The notes: a model not told the origin generated them from the letters alone. A stretch of DNA of 64,000 bases from Erwinia pyrifoliae DSM 12163 (GCF_000026985.1 NC_017390.1:192558-256557), one strand, 5' to 3'; positions 50,473 through 61,706 are shown, counted from the stretch's first letter. Numbers and translations: made by a program.

Positions 50473-51351
50473 ATGGCTTTGCCGAAAGGATTGTCGGCAA
50501 CAGCATTGCTGTTGCCGACGTTGGTCATGGCACAGGAAGCCTCGATCAAAGAGGTGCATGACAATACCGCAGTGCCTGGCAGTATTATTGCCAACCTGTT
50601 GGAAAAACATGATAACCCCTTCGTGATGTACCCTTACGAAAGTAATTATCTGCTGTATACCGATACCAGCAACCTGAATAAGGAAGCTATCCGGTCTTAC
50701 AGCTGGAGCGATAAAGCTAAGCATGATGAGGTGAAATTCCAGCTGAGCCTGGCTTTCCCGCTGTGGCGCGGTATTGCTGGCGACAGCTCGGTGCTGGCCG
50801 CCTCCTACACCCAGAAATCCTGGTGGCAGCTTTCAAATCGCGGCGCATCCTCACCGTTCCGCGAAAGCGATTATGAACCGCAAATTTTCCTCGGCTGGGC
50901 CACGGACTACCGTTTTGCCGGATGGACATTGCGCGATGTCGAAACCGGTTTTAATCATCAGTCTAACGGCCGTTCTGAGCCAACCTCCCGCAGCTGGAAC
51001 CGGGTCTATGCGCGCCTGATGGCGGAAAACGGCAACTGGCTGGTGGAAGTTAAACCCTGGTACCGTCTTCCAGAAAGTGAAAATAATGACGATAACCCGG
51101 ATATCACCAAGTACATGGGGTATTATCGCCTGACGGTGGGTTACCAGTGGGGTGACAGCATCTTCAGCCTGAAGGGCAACTACAACTGGAACAGCGGCTA
51201 CGGCGGTGCCGAGCTGGGCTGGAGCTATCCACTGACTGAGCATGTGCGCTTCTATACCCAGGTGTTCAGCGGGTACGGGGAATCCCTGATCGACTACAAC
51301 CTCCGCCAAACGCGCGTGGGTGTCGGCGTAACGCTTAACGACCTGTTCTGA
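50473..51351 (+). CDS. pldA: Outer membrane phospholipase A
   Basis: A 292-residue outer-membrane beta-barrel (E. coli OMPLA 289). A signal peptide ends at about Ala20 (LLLPTLVMA). The active-site segment [18 protein letters not shown] contains His, Ser and downstream Asn of the catalytic triad. It hydrolyses mislocalised phospholipids in the outer leaflet when dimerised by Ca2+. The ATG at 50473 follows CTGGGAGAATATT; an upstream in-frame ATG at 50437 would spoil the signal peptide. The protein ends in Phe, as barrel proteins do. Confidence 0.95.
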   Translation: MALPKGLSATALLLPTLVMAQEASIKEVHDNTAVPGSIIANLLEKHDNPFVMYPYESNYLLYTDTSNLNKEAIRSYSWSDKAKHDEVKFQLSLAFPLWRGIAGDSSVLAASYTQKSWWQLSNRGASSPFRESDYEPQIFLGWATDYRFAGWTLRDVETGFNHQSNGRSEPTSRSWNRVYARLMAENGNWLVEVKPWYRLPESENNDDNPDITKYMGYYRLTVGYQWGDSIFSLKGNYNWNSGYGGAELGWSYPLTEHVRFYTQVFSGYGESLIDYNLRQTRVGVGVTLNDLF

Positions 51352-51413
51352 GGTCACAGCAACCGGGTGGTGTTTCCCGGTTGAATTTATGTCATTGCAT
51401 ATATGGGGACAAT

Positions 51414-53246
51414 GTGTCTACGGCAGCAGTCATCAATAACGAAGCGCTGGCAGGCCAGGTATTGCGTGATACCTTCGGCTATCAGCAGTTTCGACCGGGA
51501 CAACAAACCATCATTCAGGAATCGCTGAACGGGCGTGACTGTCTGGTGGTGATGCCAACCGGTGGGGGCAAATCGCTCTGCTATCAAATTCCGGCGCTGG
51601 TGCGTCAGGGGTTGACGCTGGTGGTGTCACCGCTGATCTCGCTGATGAAGGACCAGGTCGATCAGCTGCTGGCCAACGGGGTGGCAGCGGCCTGCCTTAA
51701 TTCGACGCAAAATCGAGAAGAACAGCAAAATGTCATGGCTGGCTGTCGCAGCGGAACAGTGCGTTTGCTCTACATTGCCCCTGAACGTCTGATGATGGAC
51801 AACTTCCTTGAGCAGCTGACGCACTGCAACCCGGCGATGCTGGCCGTGGATGAAGCCCATTGTATCTCGCAGTGGGGCCACGATTTCCGCCCGGAATATG
51901 GCGCTTTGGGCCAGCTGCGTCAACGGCTGCCTGACGTCCCGGTAATGGCGTTAACGGCGACAGCGGATGAGACCACCCGTAACGATATTGCCCGCCTGTT
52001 ACAACTTAATGACCCACTGATTCAGATCAGCAGCTTCGACCGGCCGAATATTCGCTACACGCTGGTAGAAAAATTTAAGCCGACCGAACAGCTGCTGCGC
52101 TACGTCCAGGATCAGCGCGGCAAGTGCGGCATTATTTACTGCAACAGCCGGGCGAAAGTCGAAGATACCGCCGCCCGCCTGCAAAGCCGTGGTTTGAGCG
52201 TGGGGGCTTATCACGCCGGAATGGATAACGCTCACCGCGCTCATGTGCAGGAAGCATTTCAGCGCGACGACCTGCAAATTGTGGTGGCAACGGTGGCATT
52301 CGGGATGGGCATCAACAAGCCCAACGTGCGTTTTGTGGTTCATTTCGACATTCCGCGTAATATCGAGTCCTACTATCAGGAAACCGGGCGCGCCGGGCGC
52401 GATGGCCTGCCTGCTGAAGCCCTGCTGCTGTACGATCCGGCCGATATGGCCTGGCTGCGCCGCTGCCTGGAAGAAAAAACACAGGGGCCGCTGCAGGATA
52501 TTGAACGCCATAAGCTGAATGCGATGGGCGCCTTTGCCGAGGCGCAGACCTGCCGCCGCCTGGTGCTGCTGAACTATTTCGGCGAAGGACGTCAGCAGGC
52601 TTGCGATAACTGCGATATTTGCCTCGATCCACCGCGCCGCTACGACGGCCTGCTCGAAGCGCAAAAAGCGCTTTCCTGCATCTATCGCGTGGGTCAGCGC
52701 TTTGGCATGGGGTATATCGTTGAGATCCTGCGCGGTGCCAATAATCAGCGTATTCGAGATATGCAGCACGATAAGCTGCCGGTGTACGGAATAGGTCGCG
52801 ATCTCAGCCATGAACACTGGACCAGCGTGCTGCGCCAGCTGATCCACCTCGGTTTGGTGACGCAGAATATTGCTATGTACTCGGCACTGCAGTTAACCGA
52901 AGCGGCTCGTCCGGTGCTGCGTGGTGACGTCTCCCTGTTGCTGGCCGTGCCGCGCCTGGTGAGCGTGAAAACACGCAGCAGCAGCCAGAAATCCTTCGGC
53001 GGCAATTACGATCGCAAGCTGTTTGCCAAATTGCGCAAACTGCGCAAGGCGATTGCTGATGAGGATAATCTTCCGCCGTACGTGGTATTCAACGACGCAA
53101 CGCTGATTGAAATGGCAGAGCAGATGCCGATCACCGCGTCAGAAATGCTGAGTGTTAACGGCGTCGGGCACAAAAAGCTGGAGCGCTTTGGCAAGCCGTT
53201 CCTGTTGATGATTAAAGAACATATCGACGGCGGTGACGAAGAGTAA
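51414..53246 (+). CDS. recQ: ATP-dependent DNA helicase RecQ
   Basis: A 610-residue SF2 3'-5' helicase (E. coli 609). Walker A is [12 protein letters not shown] (Lys53), Walker [18 protein letters not shown] near 145, motif [12 protein letters not shown] near 325. The zinc-binding cysteines are in CRRLVLL and CDNCDIC near 380-400; a winged helix and the HRDC domain (about 525-605) follow. The start is GTG at 51414 after GGGGACAAT, giving the family length; a TTG at 51381 would add 11 residues. Confidence 0.96.
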   Translation: MSTAAVINNEALAGQVLRDTFGYQQFRPGQQTIIQESLNGRDCLVVMPTGGGKSLCYQIPALVRQGLTLVVSPLISLMKDQVDQLLANGVAAACLNSTQNREEQQNVMAGCRSGTVRLLYIAPERLMMDNFLEQLTHCNPAMLAVDEAHCISQWGHDFRPEYGALGQLRQRLPDVPVMALTATADETTRNDIARLLQLNDPLIQISSFDRPNIRYTLVEKFKPTEQLLRYVQDQRGKCGIIYCNSRAKVEDTAARLQSRGLSVGAYHAGMDNAHRAHVQEAFQRDDLQIVVATVAFGMGINKPNVRFVVHFDIPRNIESYYQETGRAGRDGLPAEALLLYDPADMAWLRRCLEEKTQGPLQDIERHKLNAMGAFAEAQTCRRLVLLNYFGEGRQQACDNCDICLDPPRRYDGLLEAQKALSCIYRVGQRFGMGYIVEILRGANNQRIRDMQHDKLPVYGIGRDLSHEHWTSVLRQLIHLGLVTQNIAMYSALQLTEAARPVLRGDVSLLLAVPRLVSVKTRSSSQKSFGGNYDRKLFAKLRKLRKAIADEDNLPPYVVFNDATLIEMAEQMPITASEMLSVNGVGHKKLERFGKPFLLMIKEHIDGGDEE

Positions 53247-53266
53247 TCTCTGCGGCGCAGGTCACG

Positions 53267-53303
53267 AAAAAGCAGGCTGCTGGCGCGCAGCCTGCTTTTT
53301 TTA
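53267..53303. terminator. Bidirectional terminator between recQ and rhtB
   Basis: AAAAGCAGGCTGC, six-base loop, GCAGCCTGCTTTTTTT: a perfect 13-pair stem flanked by A and T runs between converging recQ and rhtB. Confidence 0.9.
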
Positions 53304-53304
53304 T

Positions 53305-53928
53305 TCAGGCAATTCGTCTTGCTGAGGCCAGCAAGGCGCCTACCGCCATAAACAGGCCGCCGAAGATGCGATTCAGTAACCTCATCTGATGCGGGCCTTT
53401 AATCCACGCTGAAATACGTCTTGCCAGCGTGGCGTAACCCATCATAACAATGATATCGACTACCACCGTGGTTACCCCCAGCACCAGGTACTGCATGGCC
53501 TGCGGCTGATGTGGCAGGATAAACTGCGGGAAAAGTGCCGCCAGGAAGACGATACTTTTCGGGTTGGTCAGGTTCACCATCACCGCACGTTTAAACAGCT
53601 GACGGCGCGGCATCGCTGCGGCCAGCGCGTTCAAATCAATGGCTCCGGCAGATCGCCACTGCTGAATGCCCAGCCACACCAGATAAGCCGCCCCGGCCCA
53701 TTTCAGGATCTCAAAGGCCAGCAGCGATTGGGAGAACAGCGCGCCTAACCCGATACCGACCAGCACGATGTGCAGCGACAATCCCACCTGCAGGCCAGCA
53801 ATAGAGGCGACAGCGCCGCGATAACCGTGGCTGATGCCGGTGCTCATGGTATTAATAGCACCAGAACCCGGCGACAGGCTTAAGATGAGGGTTGTTAACA
53901 GATAGGCCAGCCACCATTCAGTCGTCAT
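53305..53928 (-). CDS. rhtB: Homoserine/homoserine lactone efflux protein RhtB
   Basis: A 207-residue LysE-superfamily exporter with six membrane segments, closely matching E. coli RhtB (206). The family signature [12 protein letters not shown] is near 18-29 and [19 protein letters not shown] near 117-135. The start [11 protein letters not shown] at 53928 fits; the frame is open for 41 more codons upstream into pldB's promoter. E. coli has rhtC next to it; here rhtC is missing. Confidence 0.95.
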   Translation of the reverse strand: MTTEWWLAYLLTTLILSLSPGSGAINTMSTGISHGYRGAVASIAGLQVGLSLHIVLVGIGLGALFSQSLLAFEILKWAGAAYLVWLGIQQWRSAGAIDLNALAAAMPRRQLFKRAVMVNLTNPKSIVFLAALFPQFILPHQPQAMQYLVLGVTTVVVDIIVMMGYATLARRISAWIKGPHQMRLLNRIFGGLFMAVGALLASARRIA

Positions 53929-54039
53929 GGTAAAACTCCCGGAAAACGCTCGATTGTGACACAATACGTTATTGTCTAACGCCTTGCTACGGGTAACTCT
54001 GTCCCTGCTGAGAGAAGTACCCTTTGTGGAAAACGCCTG

Positions 54040-55032
54040 ATGGAACTGCACCAGAAAAGCTGGTTAACGCGTGAAAAAGCCTTTGCGGCTTTTGCTACCG
54101 GCCCGTTGCTGGATTTCTGGAAGCAGCGCGAAGAGGGCGAGTTTGCCGGGGTGGCAGACGTACCGATCCGCTACGTCCGCTTCATCTCACCGCAGCATGA
54201 CAAGGTTATATTATTGTGTCCGGGGCGCATTGAAAGCTATGTCAAATACCCGGAGCTGGCCTACGACCTGTTCCATAGTGGATATGACATTTTCATTATC
54301 GATCATCGCGGGCAGGGGCGATCGGGCAGGCTGCTGAAGGATTCACATCGTGGGCACGTCGTGGCGTTCGAAGACTACGTTGACGATCTGGAAACGCTGT
54401 TTTTACAACAGATCGTCACGCGTGACTATCGCCATCGCTACGCGCTGGCGCATTCGATGGGCGGGGCGATCCTCGCCCTGATGCTGGTACGACAGCCAGC
54501 GGCCTTTGCTGCGGTGGCGCTGGCTTCGCCGATGTTTGGTCTTTTTCTACCGATGCCTTTATGGATGGCGCGCCGCATTCTCAACTGGGCGGAAAAGCGC
54601 CCAACGGTGCGCGATGATTATGCGCTGGGAACCGGCAAGTGGCGTGCGCGCCCGTTTGCGGTAAACGATCTGACGCACAGCCGCGAACGCTATCGCCGCA
54701 ATGTGCGCTTTTATGCCGACGATCCCGGCATCCGCGTTGGTGGCCCGACCTATCACTGGGTGCGCGAAGGCGTGCGCGCCGGGCAAAGCGTTTTGCGCCA
54801 GGCTGAACAGATCGCCACCCCGCTGCTGCTGCTACAGGCCGCCGACGATAAGGTCGTCGACAACCGCGCTCAGGATCTGTTCTGCCAGACGATGCTGGCG
54901 GCGGGTCGGCCCTGTGAGGGTGGCAAGCCGATGATTATTGAGGGTGCGCATCATGAGATCCTGTTTGAGAAGGATCGGATGCGCGCAGTGGCGCTTGAAG
55001 CCGTCCTCGCCTTTTTTGCCCGCCATGCCTGA
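54040..55032 (+). CDS. pldB: Lysophospholipase L2
   Basis: A 330-residue alpha/beta hydrolase (E. coli PldB 340) that deacylates lysophospholipids on the inner membrane. The nucleophile elbow is AHSMGG near 139; the oxyanion region [14 protein letters not shown] near 86; the catalytic His lies in [10 protein letters not shown] near 306 and Asp in QAADDKVVD near 268. Divergent from rhtB. yigL starts 60 bases after it. Confidence 0.95.
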   Translation: MELHQKSWLTREKAFAAFATGPLLDFWKQREEGEFAGVADVPIRYVRFISPQHDKVILLCPGRIESYVKYPELAYDLFHSGYDIFIIDHRGQGRSGRLLKDSHRGHVVAFEDYVDDLETLFLQQIVTRDYRHRYALAHSMGGAILALMLVRQPAAFAAVALASPMFGLFLPMPLWMARRILNWAEKRPTVRDDYALGTGKWRARPFAVNDLTHSRERYRRNVRFYADDPGIRVGGPTYHWVREGVRAGQSVLRQAEQIATPLLLLQAADDKVVDNRAQDLFCQTMLAAGRPCEGGKPMIIEGAHHEILFEKDRMRAVALEAVLAFFARHA

Positions 55033-55092
55033 ATGGCCAGAATTAAGTGATTGGTGGGCGCTTCCCGCCAGCCAACATTAACCAGAGGTGTT

Positions 55093-55893
55093 ATGTACCG
55101 TATTGTTGCTTCAGACCTGGACGGCACGCTGCTGCTGCCAAACCACACGCTTTCCCCCTACGCCCGCGAAACGCTGCAGCTGCTGACCGCTAAAGGTTTT
55201 CATTTTATCTTCGCCACCGGACGTCACTATATTGACGTGGCGCAGATGCGCGACAGCCTCGGCATTGACGCCTGGATGATCACCTCTAACGGCGCGCGCG
55301 TGCACAACACCGCCGGTGAGCGGGTGTTCAGCCATAATCTTGACGAAGATATCGCGCACGAGCTGTTTACCATGCAGCATCATCATGCAGATATTTACAC
55401 CAATGTTTACCGGGATGAAGAGTGGTTCCTCAACCGCCATCGCCCCGATGAAATGGATTTCTTCCAGGAGTCTGACTTCGCCTACCAGATTTATCAGCCG
55501 GGGCAGCTGGCCGCCGATGGCATCAGCAAAGTCTTTTTCACCTGCGCCATTCCTGAACTGCTCATGCCGCTGGAGCAGGCGCTGTTAGCGCGCTGGGGCG
55601 ATCGGGTAAACGTCAGCTTCTCGCTGCCAACCTGTCTGGAAGTGATGGCAGGTGGCGTATCAAAAGGCCACGCGCTGGATGCGGTAGCAAAATCCCTGGG
55701 TTATTCGCTGCGCGAGTGCATCGCTTTTGGTGACGGTATGAACGACAAAGAGATGCTGAGTATGGCGGGCAAAGGTTACATCATGAGTAACGCTCATCAG
55801 CGGCTGAAGGATGTACTGCCAGAACTGGAGGTGATTGGTTCAAATGGCGAACAGGCGGTGCCGCACACTCTGCGCCGACTGTTTGACGTTTAA
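55093..55893 (+). CDS. yigL: HAD-family sugar/pyridoxal phosphatase YigL
   Basis: A 266-residue Cof-type HAD phosphatase, identical in length to E. coli YigL. Motif I is SDLDGTLL (Asp8, Asp10), motif II TSNG near 44, motif III VSKGHALDAV near 193, motif IV FGDGMNDKEML near 215. In E. coli it dephosphorylates glucose-6-P (relieving phosphosugar stress with SgrS) and pyridoxal phosphate. The ATG at 55093 follows CAGAGGTG; the earlier ATG at 55051 adds 14 non-homologous residues. Confidence 0.95.
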   Translation: MYRIVASDLDGTLLLPNHTLSPYARETLQLLTAKGFHFIFATGRHYIDVAQMRDSLGIDAWMITSNGARVHNTAGERVFSHNLDEDIAHELFTMQHHHADIYTNVYRDEEWFLNRHRPDEMDFFQESDFAYQIYQPGQLAADGISKVFFTCAIPELLMPLEQALLARWGDRVNVSFSLPTCLEVMAGGVSKGHALDAVAKSLGYSLRECIAFGDGMNDKEMLSMAGKGYIMSNAHQRLKDVLPELEVIGSNGEQAVPHTLRRLFDV

Positions 55894-55991
55894 GAAAATC
55901 GGTAAGTGCTCTGTACCGACGAGTGACGTCTGCCGCCGGCCTGACAACCGGATTTAACAGGCAGAGAGTTTATTCTATGCCTGTTGTCGCG

Positions 55992-57338
55992 TTAAATTGC
56001 GCGGAGATGCTCCTTGTGTTTCTTCTCACTGAGCATGGTGAGAATGAGCAAAATAACCGCCAGCACACAGCCACCGACCATAATGATAAAACCGCCATTC
56101 CAGCCGAAGCCGTCGACGGTGTAACCGACGATGGCGCTGGCGGCGACTGAACCGCCCAGATAGCCAAACAGCCCGGTGAACCCCGCCGCAGTGCCCGCCG
56201 CCTTCTTTGGCGCCAGCTCCAATGCATGCAGGCCGATCAGCATCACCGGCCCATAAATCAGAAAGCCGATAATCATCATGCAGGCCATGTCCACGCCCGG
56301 GTTTCCGGCCGGATTCATCCAGTACACCACGGTGGCGATGGTCACCAGCACCATAAAGAACACCCCGGTCGCGCCACGATTGCTTTTAAATACCTTGTCC
56401 GACATCCAGCCGCATAGCAGGGTGCCGGGAATACCGGCGTATTCATAGAAAAAGTAAGCCCATGAAGATTTATCAAGGGTGAAGTGTTTCACCTCTTTCA
56501 GGTAGGTCGGCGACCAGTCGAGGATGCCGTAACGCAACAGATAGATAAACACGTTGGCCAGCGCGATATACCACAGCAGCTTGTTGGGCAGGATGTACTG
56601 CTTAAAAATCTGCTTAGCGGTAAGCTCTTCTTCATGCTTTTCGTCGTAATCAGGCGGATAGTCATTTTTGTACTCCTCAATCGGCGGCAGGCCGCATGAT
56701 TGCGGGGTATCACGCATCAGCGCAAAGGCGAAAATGGCCACCACGATAGCGCCAAAGGCAGGCATATACAGCGCGGCTTTCCAGTCGTTGAACCAGGCCA
56801 TGCCCAGCAGGAACAGTAACGGAGGAATACCGCCGCCAACGTTATGCGCACAGTTCCATACTGATACGATGCGGCCGCGCTCTTTCTGTGACCACCAGTG
56901 CACCATGGTGCGCCCACAGGGGGGCCAGCCCATGCCCTGAAACCAGCCGCACAGAAACAGCATCACGAACATCACCATAATGCTCGATGTTGCCCAAGGC
57001 ACGAAGCCCATAAACAGCATTACCACGGCGGCAAGGATCAGTCCGGCAGGTAAAAATACGCGTGGGTTGGAACGGTCAGAAACCGAGCCCATAATAAATT
57101 TAGAGAATCCGTAGGCGACAGAAATACCCGAGAGCGCAAAGCCGAGGTCACCGCGTGAAAAACCCTGTTCAATCAGGTAAGGCATCGCCAGCGCGAAATT
57201 TTTACGCACCAGATAGTAGGCGGCATAACCGAAGAAGATGCCCAGAAAGATCTGCCAGCGCAGCTTGCGGTAGAGCGGGTCGACGCGGGAGCCATCAACG
57301 CGGGGTTGATGCGCGGCGGGTTTGAATATGCTTAACAT
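55992..57338 (-). CDS. glpT: Glycerol-3-phosphate:phosphate antiporter GlpT
   Basis: A 448-residue MFS organophosphate:Pi antiporter with 12 membrane helices, very close to E. coli GlpT (452). [14 protein letters not shown] at the N-terminus, the segment [20 protein letters not shown] near 68-87 and [16 protein letters not shown] near 162 with its conserved His are seen. It imports glycerol-3-phosphate, and fosfomycin as a known substrate of the family. In E. coli it sits with glpQ opposite glpABC; here it stands alone between yigL and yehS. The upstream region carries a CRP-like site. Confidence 0.96.
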   Translation of the reverse strand: MLSIFKPAAHQPRVDGSRVDPLYRKLRWQIFLGIFFGYAAYYLVRKNFALAMPYLIEQGFSRGDLGFALSGISVAYGFSKFIMGSVSDRSNPRVFLPAGLILAAVVMLFMGFVPWATSSIMVMFVMLFLCGWFQGMGWPPCGRTMVHWWSQKERGRIVSVWNCAHNVGGGIPPLLFLLGMAWFNDWKAALYMPAFGAIVVAIFAFALMRDTPQSCGLPPIEEYKNDYPPDYDEKHEEELTAKQIFKQYILPNKLLWYIALANVFIYLLRYGILDWSPTYLKEVKHFTLDKSSWAYFFYEYAGIPGTLLCGWMSDKVFKSNRGATGVFFMVLVTIATVVYWMNPAGNPGVDMACMMIIGFLIYGPVMLIGLHALELAPKKAAGTAAGFTGLFGYLGGSVAASAIVGYTVDGFGWNGGFIIMVGGCVLAVILLILTMLSEKKHKEHLRAI

Positions 57339-57494
57339 TTAAGCCTCCCGAGGCTCAGAGACTGACATTCCTGGTGAAATGTGGCGCAGAGGAACAACAT
57401 GCTGCCGTGAGGGGCCATCATGTTTCATTCCGCGCACAGACCAGGGAGTACCAGGGAATTTGACTGTGAAGAAGGGCGCAAATGTTACATTTTT

Positions 57495-57513
57495 ATGACA
57501 CTATCTGTGTCAT
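57495..57513. promoter_or_regulatory. Perfect palindrome upstream of glpT
   Basis: ATGACAC-TATCT-GTGTCAT, seven-base arms and a five-base centre, about 160 bases before glpT. It is a good candidate operator for a dimeric regulator; it does not look like the GlpR consensus. Confidence 0.55.
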
Positions 57514-57549
57514 TAAAAGGCCGCATATCGTCTTGATTGAATGCTGTTT

Positions 57550-57565
57550 TGTGATTTTTGTCACG
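57550..57565. promoter_or_regulatory. CRP site upstream of glpT
   Basis: TGTGA-TTTTTG-TCACG matches TGTGA-N6-TCACA at nine of ten positions. E. coli glpT is activated by cAMP-CRP, so this is the expected regulation. It is 212 bases before glpT, rather far unless the promoter is also distant. Confidence 0.7.
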
Positions 57566-57708
57566 ATAATTGCGCGGGCAAACTTTATGGTTTCGTTTGA
57601 TGAGTGGTTTTGTTCTAAAAGGAATGCTTTGCAGGCAGGGAGTTTGTGTGGACAAGCGAAAATGATTAACGCCATACGATGACGTTAATCAGTGACAGAA
57701 TATTGCGC

Positions 57709-58179
57709 TTATTTTTTAGCCGGGCGGATTTTCATCGTCAGGCCTTTAAGGAAATTACGCAGGATCTGATCGCCGCATTCACGGTAGTTTTTGTGTCCTG
57801 GCTTGCGGAAGATCGCCCCAATTTCTGACTGACCTACCGCAAAATCAGCGCTTTTTAACAGCTCGATGATATCAGTGGTTTTCAGATTGAACGCCACGCG
57901 CAGTTTTTTCATCATGATGTTATTGGTCATTTTGCGCTCGATGGAAGGGGCGGGTGCGTCCTCGCTTCTGCCACGGCGCTCAAAAATCAGGCCATTAAGA
58001 AAGTAACCCATGATGACATCGGGGCAGGGGCGATAGTCTGGCTCATCCTCTTTTTTCAGGAAGCTGTGCACTTCGGCTTCGGTGACTTCGCTCTCTGCCA
58101 GCGCCAGAATGCTTACAACTTTCGCATCGCTTAAATTCAGCATGTATCGCACGCTGCGCAGGACGTCATTATTGGTCAT
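57709..58179 (-). CDS. yehS: DUF1456 protein YehS
   Basis: A 156-residue protein with two tandem DUF1456 repeats (about 1-70 and 85-150; compare NNDVLRSVRYMLNLSDAKVV with NNIMMKKLRVAFNLKTTDII). E. coli YehS is also 156 residues but maps elsewhere. The function is unknown. The start MTNNDVLRSV at 58179 fits the family; the frame is open for 17 codons more. It lies between glpT and metR, all on the minus strand. Confidence 0.93.
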   Translation of the reverse strand: MTNNDVLRSVRYMLNLSDAKVVSILALAESEVTEAEVHSFLKKEDEPDYRPCPDVIMGYFLNGLIFERRGRSEDAPAPSIERKMTNNIMMKKLRVAFNLKTTDIIELLKSADFAVGQSEIGAIFRKPGHKNYRECGDQILRNFLKGLTMKIRPAKK

Positions 58180-58282
58180 AAAAACTCTCTTCAGTGAAAC
58201 TGTTGCAGTGCGCGCAGTATACCCCTTCATTCCCGAAGCTGCATCCCGGTAAACAGCCGCCAGCTAAATGCCGACGGTTGAC

Positions 58283-59221
58283 TCAGACACGGTGATCAGA
58301 AGGGAGGGGCGTTCCGGGACGTGACGCATTGCGTACCCGTGGTAAATTATCGCATGCGTGCTGACGCGCGGATCGGGTAAACGCCTCAATGACAGGTTGA
58401 CGTTGTTCACCGTCGCGAACTGCGGCATACAGCCGGCTCCACAGGCCATCGCCCAGCGCTTTAGTGACCACCAGGCCCTGGTGTTCAAAACTTTCCACCA
58501 CCCAGTGAGGCAGGGCAGCGATACCCATTCCGGCTGAAACCATCTGAATTAACAGCAGGGTATTATCCACGCTTTTCAGCGCCGGACTGACGCCTGCAGG
58601 CTGTAGGAAATGACGCCAGATATCCAGGCGCTGACGCTGCACCGGGTAGATCATCAGCACTTCGCTGGCGAGATCTTCCGGAGAGATCGTCGCCTTTTGC
58701 GCCAGAGGATGGTCGGGAGCCAAGACCAGACGCACTTCAAAATCGAACATCGGCGAATAGAACAGCCCACTGCGCGGCAGAATATCGGATGTCAGAACGA
58801 CGTCCAGCTCGCCCTGTTGCAAGGCTGGCTGCGGGTCAAAGGTGACGCCGGATTTAAAGTCCATCACCACCTGTGGCCAGCTTTGACGGAATTCGTTGAG
58901 CGCCGGAGTCAGCCACTGAATACAGCTGTGGCATTCAATGGCGAGACGCAGCGTGGTTTGATGCGGTTCGTGGCAGGCCTGTAACGCCTGCTGTATCTGT
59001 GGCAATACCTGCTCAGCCAGCTGTAGCAGGACTTCCCCTTGTGGCGTTAAACGCAGCGGCTGGCTTTTACGCACAAACAGTCGGAAACCCAGACGTTGTT
59101 CCAGGTCGCTGAACTGATGTGACAACGCCGACTGCGTTTGGTGAAGCTGGGCGGCAGCGGCGGCCAGCGAGCCGGTATTTTGCAGAGCCTGAAGCGTTCG
59201 CAGGTGTTTGAGTTCGATCAT
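58283..59221 (-). CDS. metR: LysR-family activator MetR
   Basis: A 312-residue LysR-type regulator (E. coli 317). The helix-turn-helix is in [20 protein letters not shown] near 19-38, followed by the homocysteine-responsive domain. It activates metE, metA, metF, metH and glyA and represses itself; homocysteine is coactivator at metE. It is divergent from metE with a 150-base shared region. Confidence 0.96.
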   Translation of the reverse strand: MIELKHLRTLQALQNTGSLAAAAAQLHQTQSALSHQFSDLEQRLGFRLFVRKSQPLRLTPQGEVLLQLAEQVLPQIQQALQACHEPHQTTLRLAIECHSCIQWLTPALNEFRQSWPQVVMDFKSGVTFDPQPALQQGELDVVLTSDILPRSGLFYSPMFDFEVRLVLAPDHPLAQKATISPEDLASEVLMIYPVQRQRLDIWRHFLQPAGVSPALKSVDNTLLLIQMVSAGMGIAALPHWVVESFEHQGLVVTKALGDGLWSRLYAAVRDGEQRQPVIEAFTRSARQHACDNLPRVRNASRPGTPLPSDHRV

Positions 59222-59293
59222 GAGAGTCCTTCACATCGACAGTGAATATTTTGCGCTTGTGGTTAATACAGTACCTGCGGATTATAGCGGTGT

Positions 59294-59309
59294 AAACATC
59301 TGGACGTCC
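59294..59309. promoter_or_regulatory. Candidate MetJ operator (two met boxes)
   Basis: AAACATCT and GGACGTCC are adjacent eight-base boxes, each matching AGACGTCT at six of eight positions, in the metR-metE intergenic region. MetJ with S-adenosylmethionine represses metE and metR in E. coli through such tandem boxes. A MetR half-site-like TGAG-N5-TTCA overlaps the metR start (59221-59233). Confidence 0.65.
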
Positions 59310-59371
59310 AAATGAATATCGAGCGAATCAGGACGTGTTCAGCTAACGATTAATTTAAAGAGGCACAACTG

Positions 59372-61645
59372 ATGACTATTCTGAACCATACTCTCGGCTT
59401 CCCCCGTGTCGGCCTGCAGCGCGAACTGAAAAAAGCGCAGGAAAGCTACTGGGCGGGTAACAGCACTCAGGAAGAACTGCTGGCAGTAGGACGTGAGCTG
59501 CGCGCCCGTCACTGGCAGCAGCAGCAAGGCGCTGGCGTGAATCTGCTGCCGGTAGGTGACTTTGCCTGGTACGACCACGTACTGACCACCAGCCTGCTGC
59601 TGGGTAACGTTCCGGCACGTCACCAGAACAAAGATGGTTCAGTTGACCTTGATACCCTTTTCCGCTTAGGCCGTGGCCGCGCACCGAGCGGTGAACCCGC
59701 CGCTGCGGCAGAAATGACCAAATGGTTTAACACCAACTATCACTACATGGTGCCGGAGTTTGTGCAGGGCCAGCAGTTTAAACTGACCTGGACTCAGCTG
59801 CTGGATGAAGTCGACGAAGCGCTGGCGCTGGGCCATAAAGTGAAACCCGTGCTGCTTGGCCCGGTGACCTATCTGTGGCTGGGTAAAGTGAAGGGCGACC
59901 AGTTTGACCGCCTTAGCCTGCTGCAAGATATTCTGCCGGTCTACCAGCAGGTGCTGGCGGAACTGGCTAAGCGCGATATCGAATGGGTGCAGATTGACGA
60001 GCCGGCGCTGGCGCTGGAACTGCCTGCCGAATGGCTGGCTGCCTTTAAACCTGCTTATGACGCGCTTCAGGGGGAGACTAAACTGTTGTTGACCACCTAC
60101 TTTGACAGCATTGGCCAGAACCTTGATACCATCAGCGCGCTGCCGGTGCAGGGGCTGCATGTTGACCTGGTGCACGGTAAAGATGATATCAGCCTGCTGA
60201 ACGGCAAAGTGCCGGCAGACTGGCTGCTGTCCGTTGGTGTGATTAACGGCCGTAACGTCTGGCGTGCGGATCTCAGCAGCTGGTTTGAACGCCTGCAGCC
60301 GCTGGTTGCACAGCGTAAACAGCTGTGGATTGGTTCTTCCTGCTCACTGCTACACAGCCCGATTGACCTGAGCGTGGAAACCCGCCTGGATGAAGAAGTG
60401 AAGAGCTGGTTTGCCTTCGCCCTGCAGAAGTGTTCTGAGCTGGCCCTGTTGAGCAACGCGCTGAACAATAATGACCCGGCTTCACTGGAAGCATGGAGTG
60501 CGCCAGTTCGCGCCCGTCAGCACTCTACCCGCGTGCATAATGCCGCCGTAGGCCAGCGCCTGGCGGCGATTTCACCGCAGGACAGTCTGCGTAAGAACAG
60601 CTATCAGGTACGTGCTGAAGCTCAGCGTCAGCGCTTCCAGCTACCGGCGTGGCCAACCACCACCATCGGCTCTTTCCCACAAACCACTGAAATTCGTGGG
60701 CTGCGCCTCGACTTCAAACAGGGCCGTCTGGACGGCACCCGCTACCGTACCGGCATCGCGGAGCACATCAAGCAGGCTATCGTCGAGCAGGAGCGCTTAG
60801 GGCTGGACGTGCTGGTGCACGGCGAAGCGGAGCGTAACGACATGGTGGAATACTTCGGCGAACACCTTGACGGCTTCATCTTTACGCAGAATGGCTGGGT
60901 ACAGAGCTACGGTTCACGCTGTGTGAAACCACCCGTCATCATCGGTGATGTCAGCCGCCCGGAAGCCATCACCGTTGAATGGGCGAAATATGCTCAGTCA
61001 CTGACCGACAAGCCGGTAAAAGGCATGCTCACCGGTCCGGTAACCATCCTGTGTTGGTCATTCCCGCGTGAAGATGTGTCGCGTGAAACCATCGCCAAAC
61101 AGATTGCGCTGGCGCTGCGTGATGAAGTGGAAGACCTGGAAAAAGCGGGCATTGGCATCATTCAGATTGATGAACCTGCTCTGCGTGAAGGGCTGCCGCT
61201 GCATCAGTCCGACTGGGCGGCTTATCTGGAGTGGGCGGTAGATGCCTTCCGTCTCAATGCCGCCGTTGCGCAGGACGACACCCAGATCCACACCCACATG
61301 TGTTACTGCGAGTTCAACGACATCATGGATTCGATTGCCGCGCTGGATGCGGATGTTATCACCATCGAAACCTCACGTTCTGATATGGAACTGCTGGAGT
61401 CGTTTGAAGAGTTCGAGTATCCGAACGAGATCGGTCCGGGCGTTTACGATATTCACTCGCCAAACGTGCCAAGCGTTGAGTGGATGGAAGAACTGCTGCT
61501 TAAAGCGGCACAGCGCATCCCTACTGAGCGTCTGTGGGTTAACCCGGACTGTGGCCTGAAAACGCGTGGCTGGACGGAAACTCGCCAGGCGCTGGCAAAC
61601 ATGGTGAAAGCGGCGCAAAACCTGAGAAATGCACAAGAAGCTTAA
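59372..61645 (+). CDS. metE: Cobalamin-independent methionine synthase
   Basis: A 757-residue zinc enzyme (E. coli 753) transferring methyl from methyltetrahydropteroyltriglutamate to homocysteine. The N-terminal barrel begins [20 protein letters not shown]; the C-terminal barrel has [15 protein letters not shown] near 428 and the zinc ligands His and Cys in [11 protein letters not shown] near 645 and Cys in [12 protein letters not shown] near 730. Regulated by MetR and probably MetJ. A terminator follows. Confidence 0.97.
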   Translation: MTILNHTLGFPRVGLQRELKKAQESYWAGNSTQEELLAVGRELRARHWQQQQGAGVNLLPVGDFAWYDHVLTTSLLLGNVPARHQNKDGSVDLDTLFRLGRGRAPSGEPAAAAEMTKWFNTNYHYMVPEFVQGQQFKLTWTQLLDEVDEALALGHKVKPVLLGPVTYLWLGKVKGDQFDRLSLLQDILPVYQQVLAELAKRDIEWVQIDEPALALELPAEWLAAFKPAYDALQGETKLLLTTYFDSIGQNLDTISALPVQGLHVDLVHGKDDISLLNGKVPADWLLSVGVINGRNVWRADLSSWFERLQPLVAQRKQLWIGSSCSLLHSPIDLSVETRLDEEVKSWFAFALQKCSELALLSNALNNNDPASLEAWSAPVRARQHSTRVHNAAVGQRLAAISPQDSLRKNSYQVRAEAQRQRFQLPAWPTTTIGSFPQTTEIRGLRLDFKQGRLDGTRYRTGIAEHIKQAIVEQERLGLDVLVHGEAERNDMVEYFGEHLDGFIFTQNGWVQSYGSRCVKPPVIIGDVSRPEAITVEWAKYAQSLTDKPVKGMLTGPVTILCWSFPREDVSRETIAKQIALALRDEVEDLEKAGIGIIQIDEPALREGLPLHQSDWAAYLEWAVDAFRLNAAVAQDDTQIHTHMCYCEFNDIMDSIAALDADVITIETSRSDMELLESFEEFEYPNEIGPGVYDIHSPNVPSVEWMEELLLKAAQRIPTERLWVNPDCGLKTRGWTETRQALANMVKAAQNLRNAQEA

Positions 61646-61682
61646 ATATCTGTGTTGTTGTGTTTTGATGTAACGACTATTT

Positions 61683-61706
61683 GGGGCGCTTAGCGCCCCT
61701 TTTTTT
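61683..61706 (+). terminator. Terminator after metE
   Basis: GGGGCGC-TTA-GCGCCCC followed by seven T, between metE and convergent dlhH. The dlhH stop lies just beyond the T run. Confidence 0.92.

Larger units (their letters stand above)
57339..57708. promoter_or_regulatory. glpT-yehS intergenic region
   Basis: A 370-base gap holding the glpT promoter region. It contains a palindrome (57495-57513), a CRP-like site (57550-57565) and a stem GATTAACG/CGTTAATC (57664-57690) just after the yehS stop. A short ORF-like stretch on either strand around 57490-57680 has no coding support. Confidence 0.5.

Noticed and set aside
57482..57682. 66-codon plus-strand frame upstream of glpT
   Set aside because: It has no Shine-Dalgarno sequence, overlaps the CRP-like site and palindrome, and an equally long frame exists on the other strand; composition is non-coding.
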